Assembly: GCF_021245735.1 (NCBI RefSeq)
Contig: NZ_JAJISB010000012.1
Span: 1 to 64,000 of the forward strand
Source: Brevibacillus daliensis
GTDB lineage: Bacteria > Bacillota > Bacilli > Brevibacillales > Brevibacillaceae
DNA length: 64,000 bases
Reading direction: 5' to 3'
In this document: positions 56,430 to 64,000 of the stretch, piece after piece
How positions within the stretch are numbered: position 1 is the first letter of the stretch
Layout: each line of letters starts with the position of its first letter
Translations under genes and position numbers: made by a program
Notes under the pieces: model-generated
The model's database searches: none
The model's input: only the letters and a program-made list of their open reading frames with translations
Told to the model about the DNA's origin: nothing

Positions 56430-57580
56430 AGCGAAATCGCTTGGATCTATTCTCAATGGGGCGCTTTTTATCTATTGTAAAAAAAGAAATTATTCAATTT
56501 AAACGAGACAAACCAAGCTTGGCAATTGCCTTAGCTATGCCGATCATGATGTTGATGTTATTTGGTTATGCCATAAGCACAGATGTGGAGAACATTAAAA
56601 CCACTGTCTGGGATCAAAGCAGATCTGCTGACAGTAGGGATGTCATCGCCAGTCTGGAGCACACACAATTGTTCGAGGTGGTATCCTATTCGTTAAGCGA
56701 ACAGGAGGTAGAAGATCAAATTGATCAGGGCAAGGCTGATGTGGCGCTCATTATTCCGCCTGATTTTGCTCATAAAAGAGATAACGATGAACCAGTTGCC
56801 CTACAAATGCTGATAAATGGCTCTGATCCAAATATTGCAAGAACAGCAACGGCTAATGCACAATTAATTATTCAACATAAAGCTCTAGCTGTTCAAGAGA
56901 AGATATTGGCGTCAAAAGGGATGGGTGAACTAGAACAACCTATGAGTCTGGAAACACGAGTCCTGTTTAACCCGGATATGGATAGCAATGTGTTTAATAT
57001 ACCTGGATTAATTGGTCTTATTATGCAGAACGTAACAATGATTTTGACAGCTTTTTCGCTGGTTCGTGAAAAGGAAAAAGGAACGATGGAACAGCTGAAT
57101 GTAACTCCCATTAAACCAGTGGAACTGTTTCTAGGTAAGATTACTCCTTACTTTTTTATTGGGATGTTTTCCTTTTTGGTTGTCTTGATCCTTGGCATTT
57201 ACTGGTTTCATGTACCAGTTAAGGGAAGCATGTCACTTCTCGTTACGCTATCCGGGATGTTTTTAATTACGACGTTAGCTCTTGGAATGTTTGTCTCCAT
57301 TATTTCTAAAACGCAGTTGCAAGCGATGCAGTTGGCATTTGCCTTTATTTTGCCTAGCGTACTGCTCTCAGGTTTTCTATTTCCGCGCGATACGATGCCA
57401 ATGGTGATACAATGGATTGGGGCTATTGTGCCACTCACCTATTATTTGGAGATTTTGCGTGGTATTTTCCTGAAGGGTGTCGGCGTGGAAGCACTGTGGC
57501 AAGATATAATCAACTTGATGATTTTCTTCGTGTTACTGCTGTCCATAGCCGTCTTGCGTTTCCGTAAAAAAGTTGAGTAA
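56426..57580 (+). CDS. ABC-2 type exporter permease
   Basis: A 384-aa permease of the YbhR/YhaP type: one N-terminal helix (about residues 28-48), a ~130-aa extracytoplasmic domain, then about five helices from residue 185 to 380 including the ABC-2 core (EKEKGTMEQLNVTPIKPVELFLGKI). Membrane partner of the upstream ATPase. Only one permease gene is present, while the E. coli ybhFSR set has two, so it likely works as a homodimer. Confidence 0.92.
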   Translation: MKRNRLDLFSMGRFLSIVKKEIIQFKRDKPSLAIALAMPIMMLMLFGYAISTDVENIKTTVWDQSRSADSRDVIASLEHTQLFEVVSYSLSEQEVEDQIDQGKADVALIIPPDFAHKRDNDEPVALQMLINGSDPNIARTATANAQLIIQHKALAVQEKILASKGMGELEQPMSLETRVLFNPDMDSNVFNIPGLIGLIMQNVTMILTAFSLVREKEKGTMEQLNVTPIKPVELFLGKITPYFFIGMFSFLVVLILGIYWFHVPVKGSMSLLVTLSGMFLITTLALGMFVSIISKTQLQAMQLAFAFILPSVLLSGFLFPRDTMPMVIQWIGAIVPLTYYLEILRGIFLKGVGVEALWQDIINLMIFFVLLLSIAVLRFRKKVE

Positions 57581-57604
57581 AAGAGTGCTGAGGTGATAAC
57601 AATC

Positions 57605-58300
57605 ATGCAGGAGAAGGAACAGGAAGAAATGCAGATCGATCATGCTCTGCAAGCATTCTTTAATGAATATAAAGATGTAGAGGACATGACAGAAAAGCAG
57701 CGCAGGATCATGCAGGCTTCTGTTAAGCTATTTGCTTCAAAAGGATTTCATGCCAGTTCAACGTCAGAGATAGCAAAGGAAGCGGGCGTAGCAGAAGGGA
57801 CGATTTTTCGTTATTACAAATCAAAAAAGGATATCCTGATCGCTGCTGTGGCACCTGTATTGATCAAGTTTGCCAAGCCCTTTATCTTTCGGGATATCTT
57901 TAAAATCTTGGAAGAAGCAAACAAGGATAACAAGCCATTTGAAGAAGTTTTAATCAAATTGATAAACAACCGATTTGAGCTACTAGCGATGAACATGAAA
58001 CATTTTCGAGTTTTGCTACAAGAAGCATTTTTTCATGAAGAGTTGAGGGAAGCCGTTCTTACATCCATTAGTCTTGAAGCGAAGAAATTAGGGCAGCAGT
58101 TTGTGAAGCAACGAATTGATAGCGGTGAGTTGCGTAACCTGCCTCCTGAAATCATTATTCGGGTGGCTGTATCTAGCGTGATGGGAATTTTGCTGTTTAA
58201 GCATGTGGTGGACCCTGAGGAATACAGTCAGTACAGTGATGAAGAGCATATACGGATGACAGTCGATATCTTAATGAATGGTATCAAGGCAAGGTCATAA
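57605..58300 (+). CDS. TetR-family regulator of the efflux operon
   Basis: A 231-aa TetR-type repressor. The N-terminal HTH is complete: RRIMQASVKLFASKGFHAS, EIAKEAGVAEGTIFRYYKSK. The rest is a helical ligand-binding domain. Start ATG 57605 after GAGGTG; a GTG 12 nt earlier is possible. Last gene of the operon, so it represses its own transcript, probably by binding the GTGAGTACTCAC palindrome ahead of the adaptor gene. Layout resembles CecR (YbiH) with ybhGFSR. Confidence 0.92.
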   Translation: MQEKEQEEMQIDHALQAFFNEYKDVEDMTEKQRRIMQASVKLFASKGFHASSTSEIAKEAGVAEGTIFRYYKSKKDILIAAVAPVLIKFAKPFIFRDIFKILEEANKDNKPFEEVLIKLINNRFELLAMNMKHFRVLLQEAFFHEELREAVLTSISLEAKKLGQQFVKQRIDSGELRNLPPEIIIRVAVSSVMGILLFKHVVDPEEYSQYSDEEHIRMTVDILMNGIKARS

Positions 58301-58382
58301 CTAAGCCGTAGTGGAAACAAAATCGGATATCTGAATGCGGAAGAATTATGGGAATATACGAGGAAAGTTTTGAATCGGATAC

Positions 58383-58433
58383 GATAAAAAATAGCGGTTG
58401 GCTTCACTGGCCAGATGCTAGTAGAAGCCAACC
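58383..58433 (-). terminator. Terminator of the phoX-tat operon
   Basis: GGTTGGCTTC / GAAGCCAACC stem with an 18-nt loop; on the minus strand it is followed by GCTATTTTTT. It lies 80 bp past tatC. Confidence 0.85.
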
Positions 58434-58513
58434 ACAAAGTATCTAACGAATCAATTTACTACCTATATAAGACACCGCCCAAAAGTCCATTCAAATTAAT
58501 GGCAACCCTCAAC

Positions 58514-59266
58514 TTAACTCACATTTGCTTGTAACGACAGTTCTTCTCCCTCTTTCTCTTTTTTTCGATATATCATTTTAGAAATCCCCACACTAACCTC
58601 ATACAACCCAAGTAAGGGTACAATCACCAGAATATCCGTCACCAGATCAGGAGGTGTAAGCGTAATCGAGATGATCGACAGGATAAAATAAGCAGGTTTG
58701 CGCCATTTGGCTAACCGATGAGGATTGACGATACCAAGATGGCTGAGAAAAAGCACGACCAGGGGCAGTTCAAACAAAAACGAAAAAGGAAAACAGAAAG
58801 CAAGCATGAACGAAAAGTAATCTTTTGCTGTTATGAGTAACTCAAAGTTATTATTGGACAAGCCCAATACGAACTTATATACCATTGGGAACAATACGAA
58901 GTAAGCAAACAGTGCTCCGCTTATAAACAACAGAAACAGCGCAGGTATGTACATCAGCGTAATCTGTCGTTCTCGTTTCGTTAAAGCAGGCACGACAAAA
59001 CACCAAATTTGGTGGGCCGCGAACGGAATGGTAAGGGCAATGGCTGACCAGCTTGCCAGTTTCATATAAATAGAGAGAATGTCGGTAGGGCCCAATATAG
59101 CCAGTTTTTCTTCTGCACGGCTCGATAGGAACAGATAGATATGATCAACAAAGAGAAAGCTCACGATAAAACCAAGCACAAAGGCAATCACGACATGAAT
59201 AATCCGCTTGCGCATGTCAGTGAGATGACCGATGATGTGGGTCTGATCAGACGTGGGCATAGACAT
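58514..59266 (-). CDS. tatC: Twin-arginine translocase subunit TatC
   Basis: A 250-aa TatC with six membrane segments. Typical stretches include HLTDMRKRIIHVVIAF (first cytoplasmic region and TM1), FAHQIWCFVVPALTKRER-like (AAHQIWCFVVPALTKRERQ) and FELPLVVLFLSHLGIV. It forms the receptor core of the Tat pathway and exports folded proteins with a twin-Arg signal. Start ATG 59266 after AAAGGAGG. It ends the phoX-tatA-tatC operon. Confidence 0.94.
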   Translation of the reverse strand: MSMPTSDQTHIIGHLTDMRKRIIHVVIAFVLGFIVSFLFVDHIYLFLSSRAEEKLAILGPTDILSIYMKLASWSAIALTIPFAAHQIWCFVVPALTKRERQITLMYIPALFLLFISGALFAYFVLFPMVYKFVLGLSNNNFELLITAKDYFSFMLAFCFPFSFLFELPLVVLFLSHLGIVNPHRLAKWRKPAYFILSIISITLTPPDLVTDILVIVPLLGLYEVSVGISKMIYRKKEKEGEELSLQANVS

Positions 59267-59395
59267 AGGTCGAGACCTCCTTTAAATCGTACAGATACCA
59301 GGTACAAAGCTAATGTGTATTTCCTGCATATCGACACAACATACAGAAAAAGACAGTGACACTATCCCCTCACCGCCTTTTTCCTTTGTCACTTT

Positions 59396-59629
59396 TTACT
59401 TGTCAACGGTTGACGCTACCGCAACTTGCGAAGAGCTACCTTCTTGCTTTTGCCGGGCAGCATCCTGCTGTGGCTCCTCGTCTTTCGTCAGATCCTTGGC
59501 AGCTGATTTGAATTCCGTCAGTGTGCGCCCAAATGCTCGACCGATCTCTGGAAGCTTGCTAGGACCGAATATGACAAGGGCAATGATGAGAATCAGAATG
59601 AGCCCCGGTATTCCGATGGTTGATAGCAT
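59396..59629 (-). CDS. tatA: Twin-arginine translocase subunit TatA
   Basis: A 77-aa TatA: short membrane helix (about residues 3-20), the [17 protein letters not shown] hinge and amphipathic helix, then an acidic, Gln-rich tail. Forms the pore-like oligomer with TatC. Start behind AAAGGAGAGG. It lies 51 bp after the phoX stop and 129 bp ahead of tatC. Bacilli typically use such minimal TatA-TatC pairs. Confidence 0.94.
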   Translation of the reverse strand: MLSTIGIPGLILILIIALVIFGPSKLPEIGRAFGRTLTEFKSAAKDLTKDEEPQQDAARQKQEGSSSQVAVASTVDK

Positions 59630-59680
59630 GTGTGTCCTCTCCTTTCGTGTCGAAAGCTAATCCGTATTGTAGGTTTTCTT

Positions 59681-61324
59681 TTAGAAACCTGTGATTGCGA
59701 TAACGCCAGGAAGGGCATGAGCTGCCTTACCATGCGGCCATTTGCTGGTTGGTTTATCGTAGGAAGTCAGGTTTTCACCAGGATGCTGAACAGCCATGAA
59801 TAACGTTTTTTCATCTGGAGTGAACCAAGGTCCGGTCATTTCTGCGCCGACTGGTGCGGAAGCGAATTGACTTGCTACGCCTTTTGCCTCTCCTGATGTT
59901 GGGATAAAGAATACCCCATTGTTACCAAAGGATTTATAAATACCCTCATTGGTTGAAGTAGAAGAAATGTCCGTTACAACCCATAGGTTACCAGCACTGT
60001 CGAATGCCATGTTATCTGGGGCTGCGAAGCCACTCTGTGGACCGCCGGTAGCAAAGATTTCAAAACTGAATGCTTCACCAGCATGGTTATTATCTTTTTC
60101 AAACATACGCATGATATGACCGTAAAAATTACTATGGTTCTTGTTATTAGTTAGGGCGATGAAAATGGAGCCATCGATTGGATGAACCTCTACATCTTCT
60201 GGGCGATCCATCGGTGTACCACCAACAATTTTAGCTGCTATACGACAATTAATCAGTACATCTGCTTGTGAGGTGAAGACTGTTTTTTTCTTGTCATCTA
60301 CAGCTTTTTGTAAGGCTTCCGACTTGGTATAATCAAGAGCAATCCATTTACCTTTAGAGAAGTTGGCAACATAGAGCGTTCCTTCTTCCAGAAGCTTGGA
60401 GTTGGCTTTACCTTTTGCTGCATCATATTTCCCTTTGGAAACATATTTGTATACATATTGATCGGTAGCATCATCACCCATGTAGACAACCAATTGACCA
60501 GTAGTAGCAATCGTCATAGCGGTATTTTCATGAGAGAAGCGGCCAAGTGCTGTATGTTTTACAGGTGTAGATTTTGGATCGAATGGATCTACTTCGATCA
60601 CCCAGCCATAATGAGTCGGATTAGTGAGCTTACAATCGCCAACGACGTCCATATAATTCTCTTCACAGGATAAAATGGTGTTCCACAGCGTCACACCGCC
60701 TGAGCAATTGGCGAAGGTTCCAATTACTTCTTTTGCAACGCCGGATGCAGGGCCAGTCAGCTTGAGAGGAGTAAGTCCGCTTACACGACGACCATACTTG
60801 GAGCTTTCTACCAGTTGCCATTTTCCGTTCTCATTCTTGATTTCAATAATGGAGCCGCCTAGCACATACAGGTATTTTTTGATCTGCTCGGCTGTGCGTA
60901 AATTTTTATCTGGATCACTCTTAAGTGCGTCATATCCATTTACATAAAACTCAAGCTCACCGCAATATTCATGGTTAACCCACAATAATCCGTGATCTTT
61001 TTTTCCTTCAAAAGGAAGAAAACAGGTGAAGTCTGCATTGAAACCGAATGTGTCGCCACTTTGATTGATTTTGTCCCCATATACGGCAATGACATCATAA
61101 CGGTATCCATCAGGTAGGACTACATCATCCTTGTTGGTAGATGCAATTGGATTAAATTTTGCCTGAAAGGTTTGAGGTGCTTTATCTAAACCAAAAAGAT
61201 GATCTGCCGTTTTACCAGAAATACTTTCTCCTTTTGCCAAGGCAGGAATACCTGTTGCTAAAGATGCAAGAGCTGCGGTTCCAGTACCGAGAAAGGTCAA
61301 AAATTGACGACGGTTTACTTCCAT
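59681..61324 (-). CDS. phoX: PhoX-family phosphatase, Tat-exported
   Basis: A 547-aa PhoX-type (DUF839) calcium-dependent phosphatase. The N-terminus carries a Tat signal: NRRQFLTFLGTG followed by a hydrophobic stretch ending near IPALAKG (about residue 31). Typical PhoX segments include LLWVNHEYCGE, NCSGGVTLWNTILSCEENY, GRFSHENTAMTIA and RPEDVEVHP. It probably releases phosphate from organic phosphoesters outside the cell. First gene of an operon with its own tatA and tatC, echoing phoD-tatAd-tatCd of Bacillus subtilis with a different enzyme. Confidence 0.92.
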   Translation of the reverse strand: MEVNRRQFLTFLGTGTAALASLATGIPALAKGESISGKTADHLFGLDKAPQTFQAKFNPIASTNKDDVVLPDGYRYDVIAVYGDKINQSGDTFGFNADFTCFLPFEGKKDHGLLWVNHEYCGELEFYVNGYDALKSDPDKNLRTAEQIKKYLYVLGGSIIEIKNENGKWQLVESSKYGRRVSGLTPLKLTGPASGVAKEVIGTFANCSGGVTLWNTILSCEENYMDVVGDCKLTNPTHYGWVIEVDPFDPKSTPVKHTALGRFSHENTAMTIATTGQLVVYMGDDATDQYVYKYVSKGKYDAAKGKANSKLLEEGTLYVANFSKGKWIALDYTKSEALQKAVDDKKKTVFTSQADVLINCRIAAKIVGGTPMDRPEDVEVHPIDGSIFIALTNNKNHSNFYGHIMRMFEKDNNHAGEAFSFEIFATGGPQSGFAAPDNMAFDSAGNLWVVTDISSTSTNEGIYKSFGNNGVFFIPTSGEAKGVASQFASAPVGAEMTGPWFTPDEKTLFMAVQHPGENLTSYDKPTSKWPHGKAAHALPGVIAITGF

Positions 61325-61453
61325 TTAGGGTATCGCTCCTTTTAATTAGAAGGATTGTTTTCAGTTCCATTCTAACTTTCCAAATTTTTAAAAGGGTTAA
61401 GCGAGGATGAAGAGTTGTTTAAAAGAAGACGATAATTACTAAGGAATGATGAA

Positions 61454-61478
61454 GGTAACTTTACGTAAGAATGGTAAA
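61454..61478 (-). promoter_or_regulatory. Possible PhoP-binding repeats before phoX
   Basis: On the minus strand, TTTACC, TTACGT and GTTACC occur in succession at 9-10 bp intervals about 130-155 bp upstream of phoX. PhoP boxes are TT(A/C/T)ACA-like repeats about 11 bp apart. The match is loose. The rest of 61325-61601 shows nothing certain. Confidence 0.35.
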
Positions 61479-61601
61479 TTTGACTAAAAAAACGGTAGTT
61501 TTTGTAGGTAAGTATTGGACCTATAATCTTTTACAAGGCAAAAACAATTTGTAAAGAATATTAAGAAACGTACCTTTAGTATGGAAAGGAAGAATAATCA
61601 C

Positions 61602-62399
61602 ATGAAATCGTGGTACTCCCAAAAACTAGCCCTTGATCAAGCATATAAAAATAGTATTTCCCAGCGAATTGAACGTGAGTGGGGAGCTATTTTTTGCAAT
61701 GAAAGTAATCCTAGCTTCTATGATGCCAATCATGCTGAGATAATGGCGCCCGTAACGAACGCCGAAGAGGTTGTTAGGGAGGTTATTTCTTTTTTCGAAA
61801 GTCGCCAAATCATTCCACGTTTTTACATATATCATCCTGAACAATGTGCTGACTTACTTGGGAGCTTATCTTCCCGTCACTTTACATTTGAGGAATTCGA
61901 AGATAGATTACTGGTATGGAATGGGCTGGTAACGATTCAACCTCCAGATATGAGTGTGGAAATTGAGCGAGTAATTACTGAGAATGAACAAGCGGCGTGT
62001 CAGGTTATTAGCGGTACGCCAGAGTTAGGCAGTGAGGATATGCGTAAAATTGCATTTGCTGCCGAAAGAAGTAACCCAGTATATTCTCATTACCTGCTTC
62101 GCTATGAGGGAGAGCCTGCTTCTTGTGCTTGTCTGATACGTTCTGAGGACGCTATCAGTTTGGAAAATGTAGCCACTTTACCTGCTTTTCGGGGAAAAGG
62201 ATTGATCCGGCACCTCATTTCTTACATGCAACAAGAGGTAGCGAAACAGGGAATAAACTCATTTTTTGTCTCACCAATTAATGAACGTGTGGGAAGGGTT
62301 TATGAGAAATGTGGATTTGAGCCAATAGGGGAGACTTTACGAACGGCGCATGCTTTCCGAGGTGGGAAAAGTGTGAGTGAAATAAGAGGGAATAGTTGA
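61602..62399 (+). CDS. GNAT-family acetyltransferase, two-part
   Basis: A 265-aa protein. The C-terminal ~130 residues form a GNAT domain with the acetyl-CoA loop in NVATLPAFRGKGLIRHLI and a late VYEKCGFEPIGE. The N-terminal ~120 residues are less conserved and carry no known motif. Start ATG 61602 has AAGGAAG about 10 nt upstream; an ATG at 61581 has none. Acceptor unknown. Divergent from phoX. Confidence 0.88.
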   Translation: MKSWYSQKLALDQAYKNSISQRIEREWGAIFCNESNPSFYDANHAEIMAPVTNAEEVVREVISFFESRQIIPRFYIYHPEQCADLLGSLSSRHFTFEEFEDRLLVWNGLVTIQPPDMSVEIERVITENEQAACQVISGTPELGSEDMRKIAFAAERSNPVYSHYLLRYEGEPASCACLIRSEDAISLENVATLPAFRGKGLIRHLISYMQQEVAKQGINSFFVSPINERVGRVYEKCGFEPIGETLRTAHAFRGGKSVSEIRGNS

Positions 62400-62622
62400 A
62401 TAATAGAAGTAGCACGCTCATTCTACAGAAAAGTAGAGTGAGCGTATTTTTTTGGGCATACTAAAAGAGAGACTTATGGGAAAAATCTGAATAACTTGAG
62501 ACAAATTCACATAATAACTATTTCGTGCTAATGTATATTAGGTTAGGTAATTATTAGTGTCTTTTTTGCTAATAAATAAGAAATGTTAATAAAAAGAAAT
62601 TAGGATAGGTGAAGGTGATCAT

Positions 62623-63822
62623 ATGGCAATTGTATTATCAGTTAACTCTGGAAGCTCTTCTCTAAAATACCAACTATTCGACATGCCGTCTGAGCGTGTG
62701 TTGGCAAAAGGTCTAATGGAGCGTATCGGCATGAAAGACTCACTGTCTTCATTCCAAGTAGGGGAAGGCGAAAAAATTAAAGAAACGCTGGACCTAGCTG
62801 ACCATAATGTAGCAGTAAAAAAACTGATCTCCCTTTTGACTGATCCAGAAAAAGGTGCGATTAAAGATATTAATGAACTAGATGGCGTTGGTCATCGTGT
62901 CGTTCATGGTGGAGAAACATTTAAAGATTCTGTTTTGGTAAGTGACGAGGTGTTGGCTGAACTTGATACGTTGTCTGAACTAGCTCCGTTGCACAACCCT
63001 GCAAATATCATGGGTATTCGTGCATTCCAGGCACTTATGCCAAATCTGCCAGCTGTAGCAGTATTTGATACAGCTTTCCATCAAACAATGCCAGAAAAAG
63101 CATATATGTACAGCATTCCTCGTGAATACTATGAAGAGTACGGTATCCGTAAATATGGTTTCCACGGTACTTCTCACAAGTATGTCATGCAGCGTGCGGC
63201 AGAAATGTTGGATCGTCCAGCAGAAAAACTGCGTCTGATTAGCTGCCACTTGGGTAATGGAGCTTCTTTGTCTGCGATTTATCATGGTGAATCTATCGAT
63301 ACATCCATGGGTTTCACACCGCTAGCTGGTCTTACAATGGGAACTCGTTCTGGTGATATCGACGTAGCGCTAATTCCTTACCTACAAACAAAAACAGGAA
63401 AAACTGTTGAAGAGCTTGTAGATGTATTGAACAAGAAAAGTGGTTTGTTAGCAGTATCTGGTCTATCCAGTGACCTTCGCGACATTGAGTCTGCTGCTGA
63501 AGAAAATAATGAACGCGCAGAGCTTGCGCTTCAAATTTTTGTAGAAAAAATCCGTAACTACATCGGTTCATATGCGATGCAAATGAACGGTGTTGATGCG
63601 ATTATTTTCACTGCAGGTATCGGTGAAAATAGCTCTACCATCCGTGACCGCGTATTGGATAAGCTTGAGTGGATGGGTGTTTACTTTGATCGCTCTAAAA
63701 ACAATGTTCGCGGTGAAGAGACTGATCTAACTTTCGATCACTCCCCAGTAAAAGCGTTCATCATTCCTACTAACGAAGAGGTAATGATTGCTCGCGATAC
63801 AATGAAATTTGGTAATCTGTAA
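62623..63822 (+). CDS. ackA: Acetate kinase
   Basis: A 399-aa acetate kinase making acetyl-phosphate from acetate and ATP, or the reverse. The N-terminal signature [17 protein letters not shown] and later [36 protein letters not shown] and [10 protein letters not shown] are all present. Full length. Start ATG behind AGGTGAAGGTG. Monocistronic. Relevant to acetyl-CoA made by the ato operon, but far from it. Confidence 0.96.
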   Translation: MAIVLSVNSGSSSLKYQLFDMPSERVLAKGLMERIGMKDSLSSFQVGEGEKIKETLDLADHNVAVKKLISLLTDPEKGAIKDINELDGVGHRVVHGGETFKDSVLVSDEVLAELDTLSELAPLHNPANIMGIRAFQALMPNLPAVAVFDTAFHQTMPEKAYMYSIPREYYEEYGIRKYGFHGTSHKYVMQRAAEMLDRPAEKLRLISCHLGNGASLSAIYHGESIDTSMGFTPLAGLTMGTRSGDIDVALIPYLQTKTGKTVEELVDVLNKKSGLLAVSGLSSDLRDIESAAEENNERAELALQIFVEKIRNYIGSYAMQMNGVDAIIFTAGIGENSSTIRDRVLDKLEWMGVYFDRSKNNVRGEETDLTFDHSPVKAFIIPTNEEVMIARDTMKFGNL

Positions 63823-63841
63823 AACTAGCGTTAGGTAAAAC

Positions 63842-63883
63842 AAAGCCTGAATACGGACATCACGTCTGTGTTTGGGCTTTTTT
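63842..63883 (+). terminator. Terminator of ackA
   Basis: AAAGCC...GGACA pairs (partly through G-U pairs) with TCTGT...GGGCTTT, then a T6 run. Beyond it, 63884-64000 shows no feature. Confidence 0.8.
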
Positions 63884-64000
63884 GTGTTGATACGTATGAA
63901 AAACAACCTTTAGTGGTCTTGCAAAAGAAGCACACTTTTTGTCTGTGAACTTGTTAAGGTCCCGCAAGGAACGAAGGCTGTCCGCTACACAATAAAGAGT

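Overview
The window looks like chromosomal DNA from a low-GC, endospore-forming Bacillota. The gene set (RocR/RocD, TcyP, QueCDEF with a preQ1-I riboswitch, a T-box on ilvA, YdbS/YdbT-type PH proteins, a BclA-like collagen protein, asbABCDEF) fits the Bacilli, and a Brevibacillus-like Paenibacillaceae member is my best guess. That placement rests on gene content and was not tested by alignment. No rRNA, tRNA, CRISPR array, phage module or intact transposase was seen.

Layout. 0-6.3 kb: the end of a polar amino-acid ABC importer, a DUF2975/XRE pair, two bacterial-PH membrane proteins and an acetamidase/formamidase-family enzyme. 6.4-13.1 kb: a two-component system beside two tandem secreted YcdB/YcdC-type paralogues. 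The promoter elements of the two-component operon and of the second paralogue are near-identical inverted copies, so they may form one regulon. 13.1-16.6 kb: formamidase with an FmdB-like zinc ribbon, then a PadR-controlled membrane operon. 16.9-24.4 kb: an AtoS/AtoC-like sigma-54 two-component system driving an atoDAB-E-like operon for acetoacetate or short-chain fatty acids, with a clear -24/-12 promoter and a candidate enhancer. 24.6-31.1 kb: a quinone oxidoreductase-type protein, a giant collagen-like surface protein (about 270 Gly-X-Thr triplets), a small unknown gene, an HmoA-type heme monooxygenase and a GNAT acetyltransferase. 31.5-38 kb: a TcyP cystine transporter with a CymR-like operator, a T-box (isoleucine specifier) leader and ilvA, and divergent rocR/rocD with a sigma-54 promoter and two upstream activating sites.

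38.3-45.5 kb: a complete petrobactin operon asbABCDEF behind a Fur box. asbB carries a single-base frameshift, and the whole operon sits between two ~160-bp direct repeats. 45.7-52.4 kb: a DUF3951-like protein, an aldo/keto reductase, a DUF1361 protein, an FAD oxidoreductase, and the preQ1 riboswitch with queC-D-E-F. 52.5-58.3 kb: a nested palindromic element, a membrane-anchored L,D-transpeptidase with a TPR-like segment, and a HlyD/ABC/TetR efflux operon with a palindromic operator. 58.5-61.3 kb: a phoX-tatA-tatC operon that packages a Tat substrate with its own translocase. 61.6-63.8 kb: a GNAT protein and acetate kinase.

Most genes belong to known families. The parts least explained by known annotation are the asbB frameshift and its flanking repeats, the duplicated inverted promoter element of the YcdB/two-component locus, the 23-bp perfect palindrome between the DUF2975 and PH operons, and the nested palindromic element near 52.6 kb with a second partial copy near 33.0 kb.
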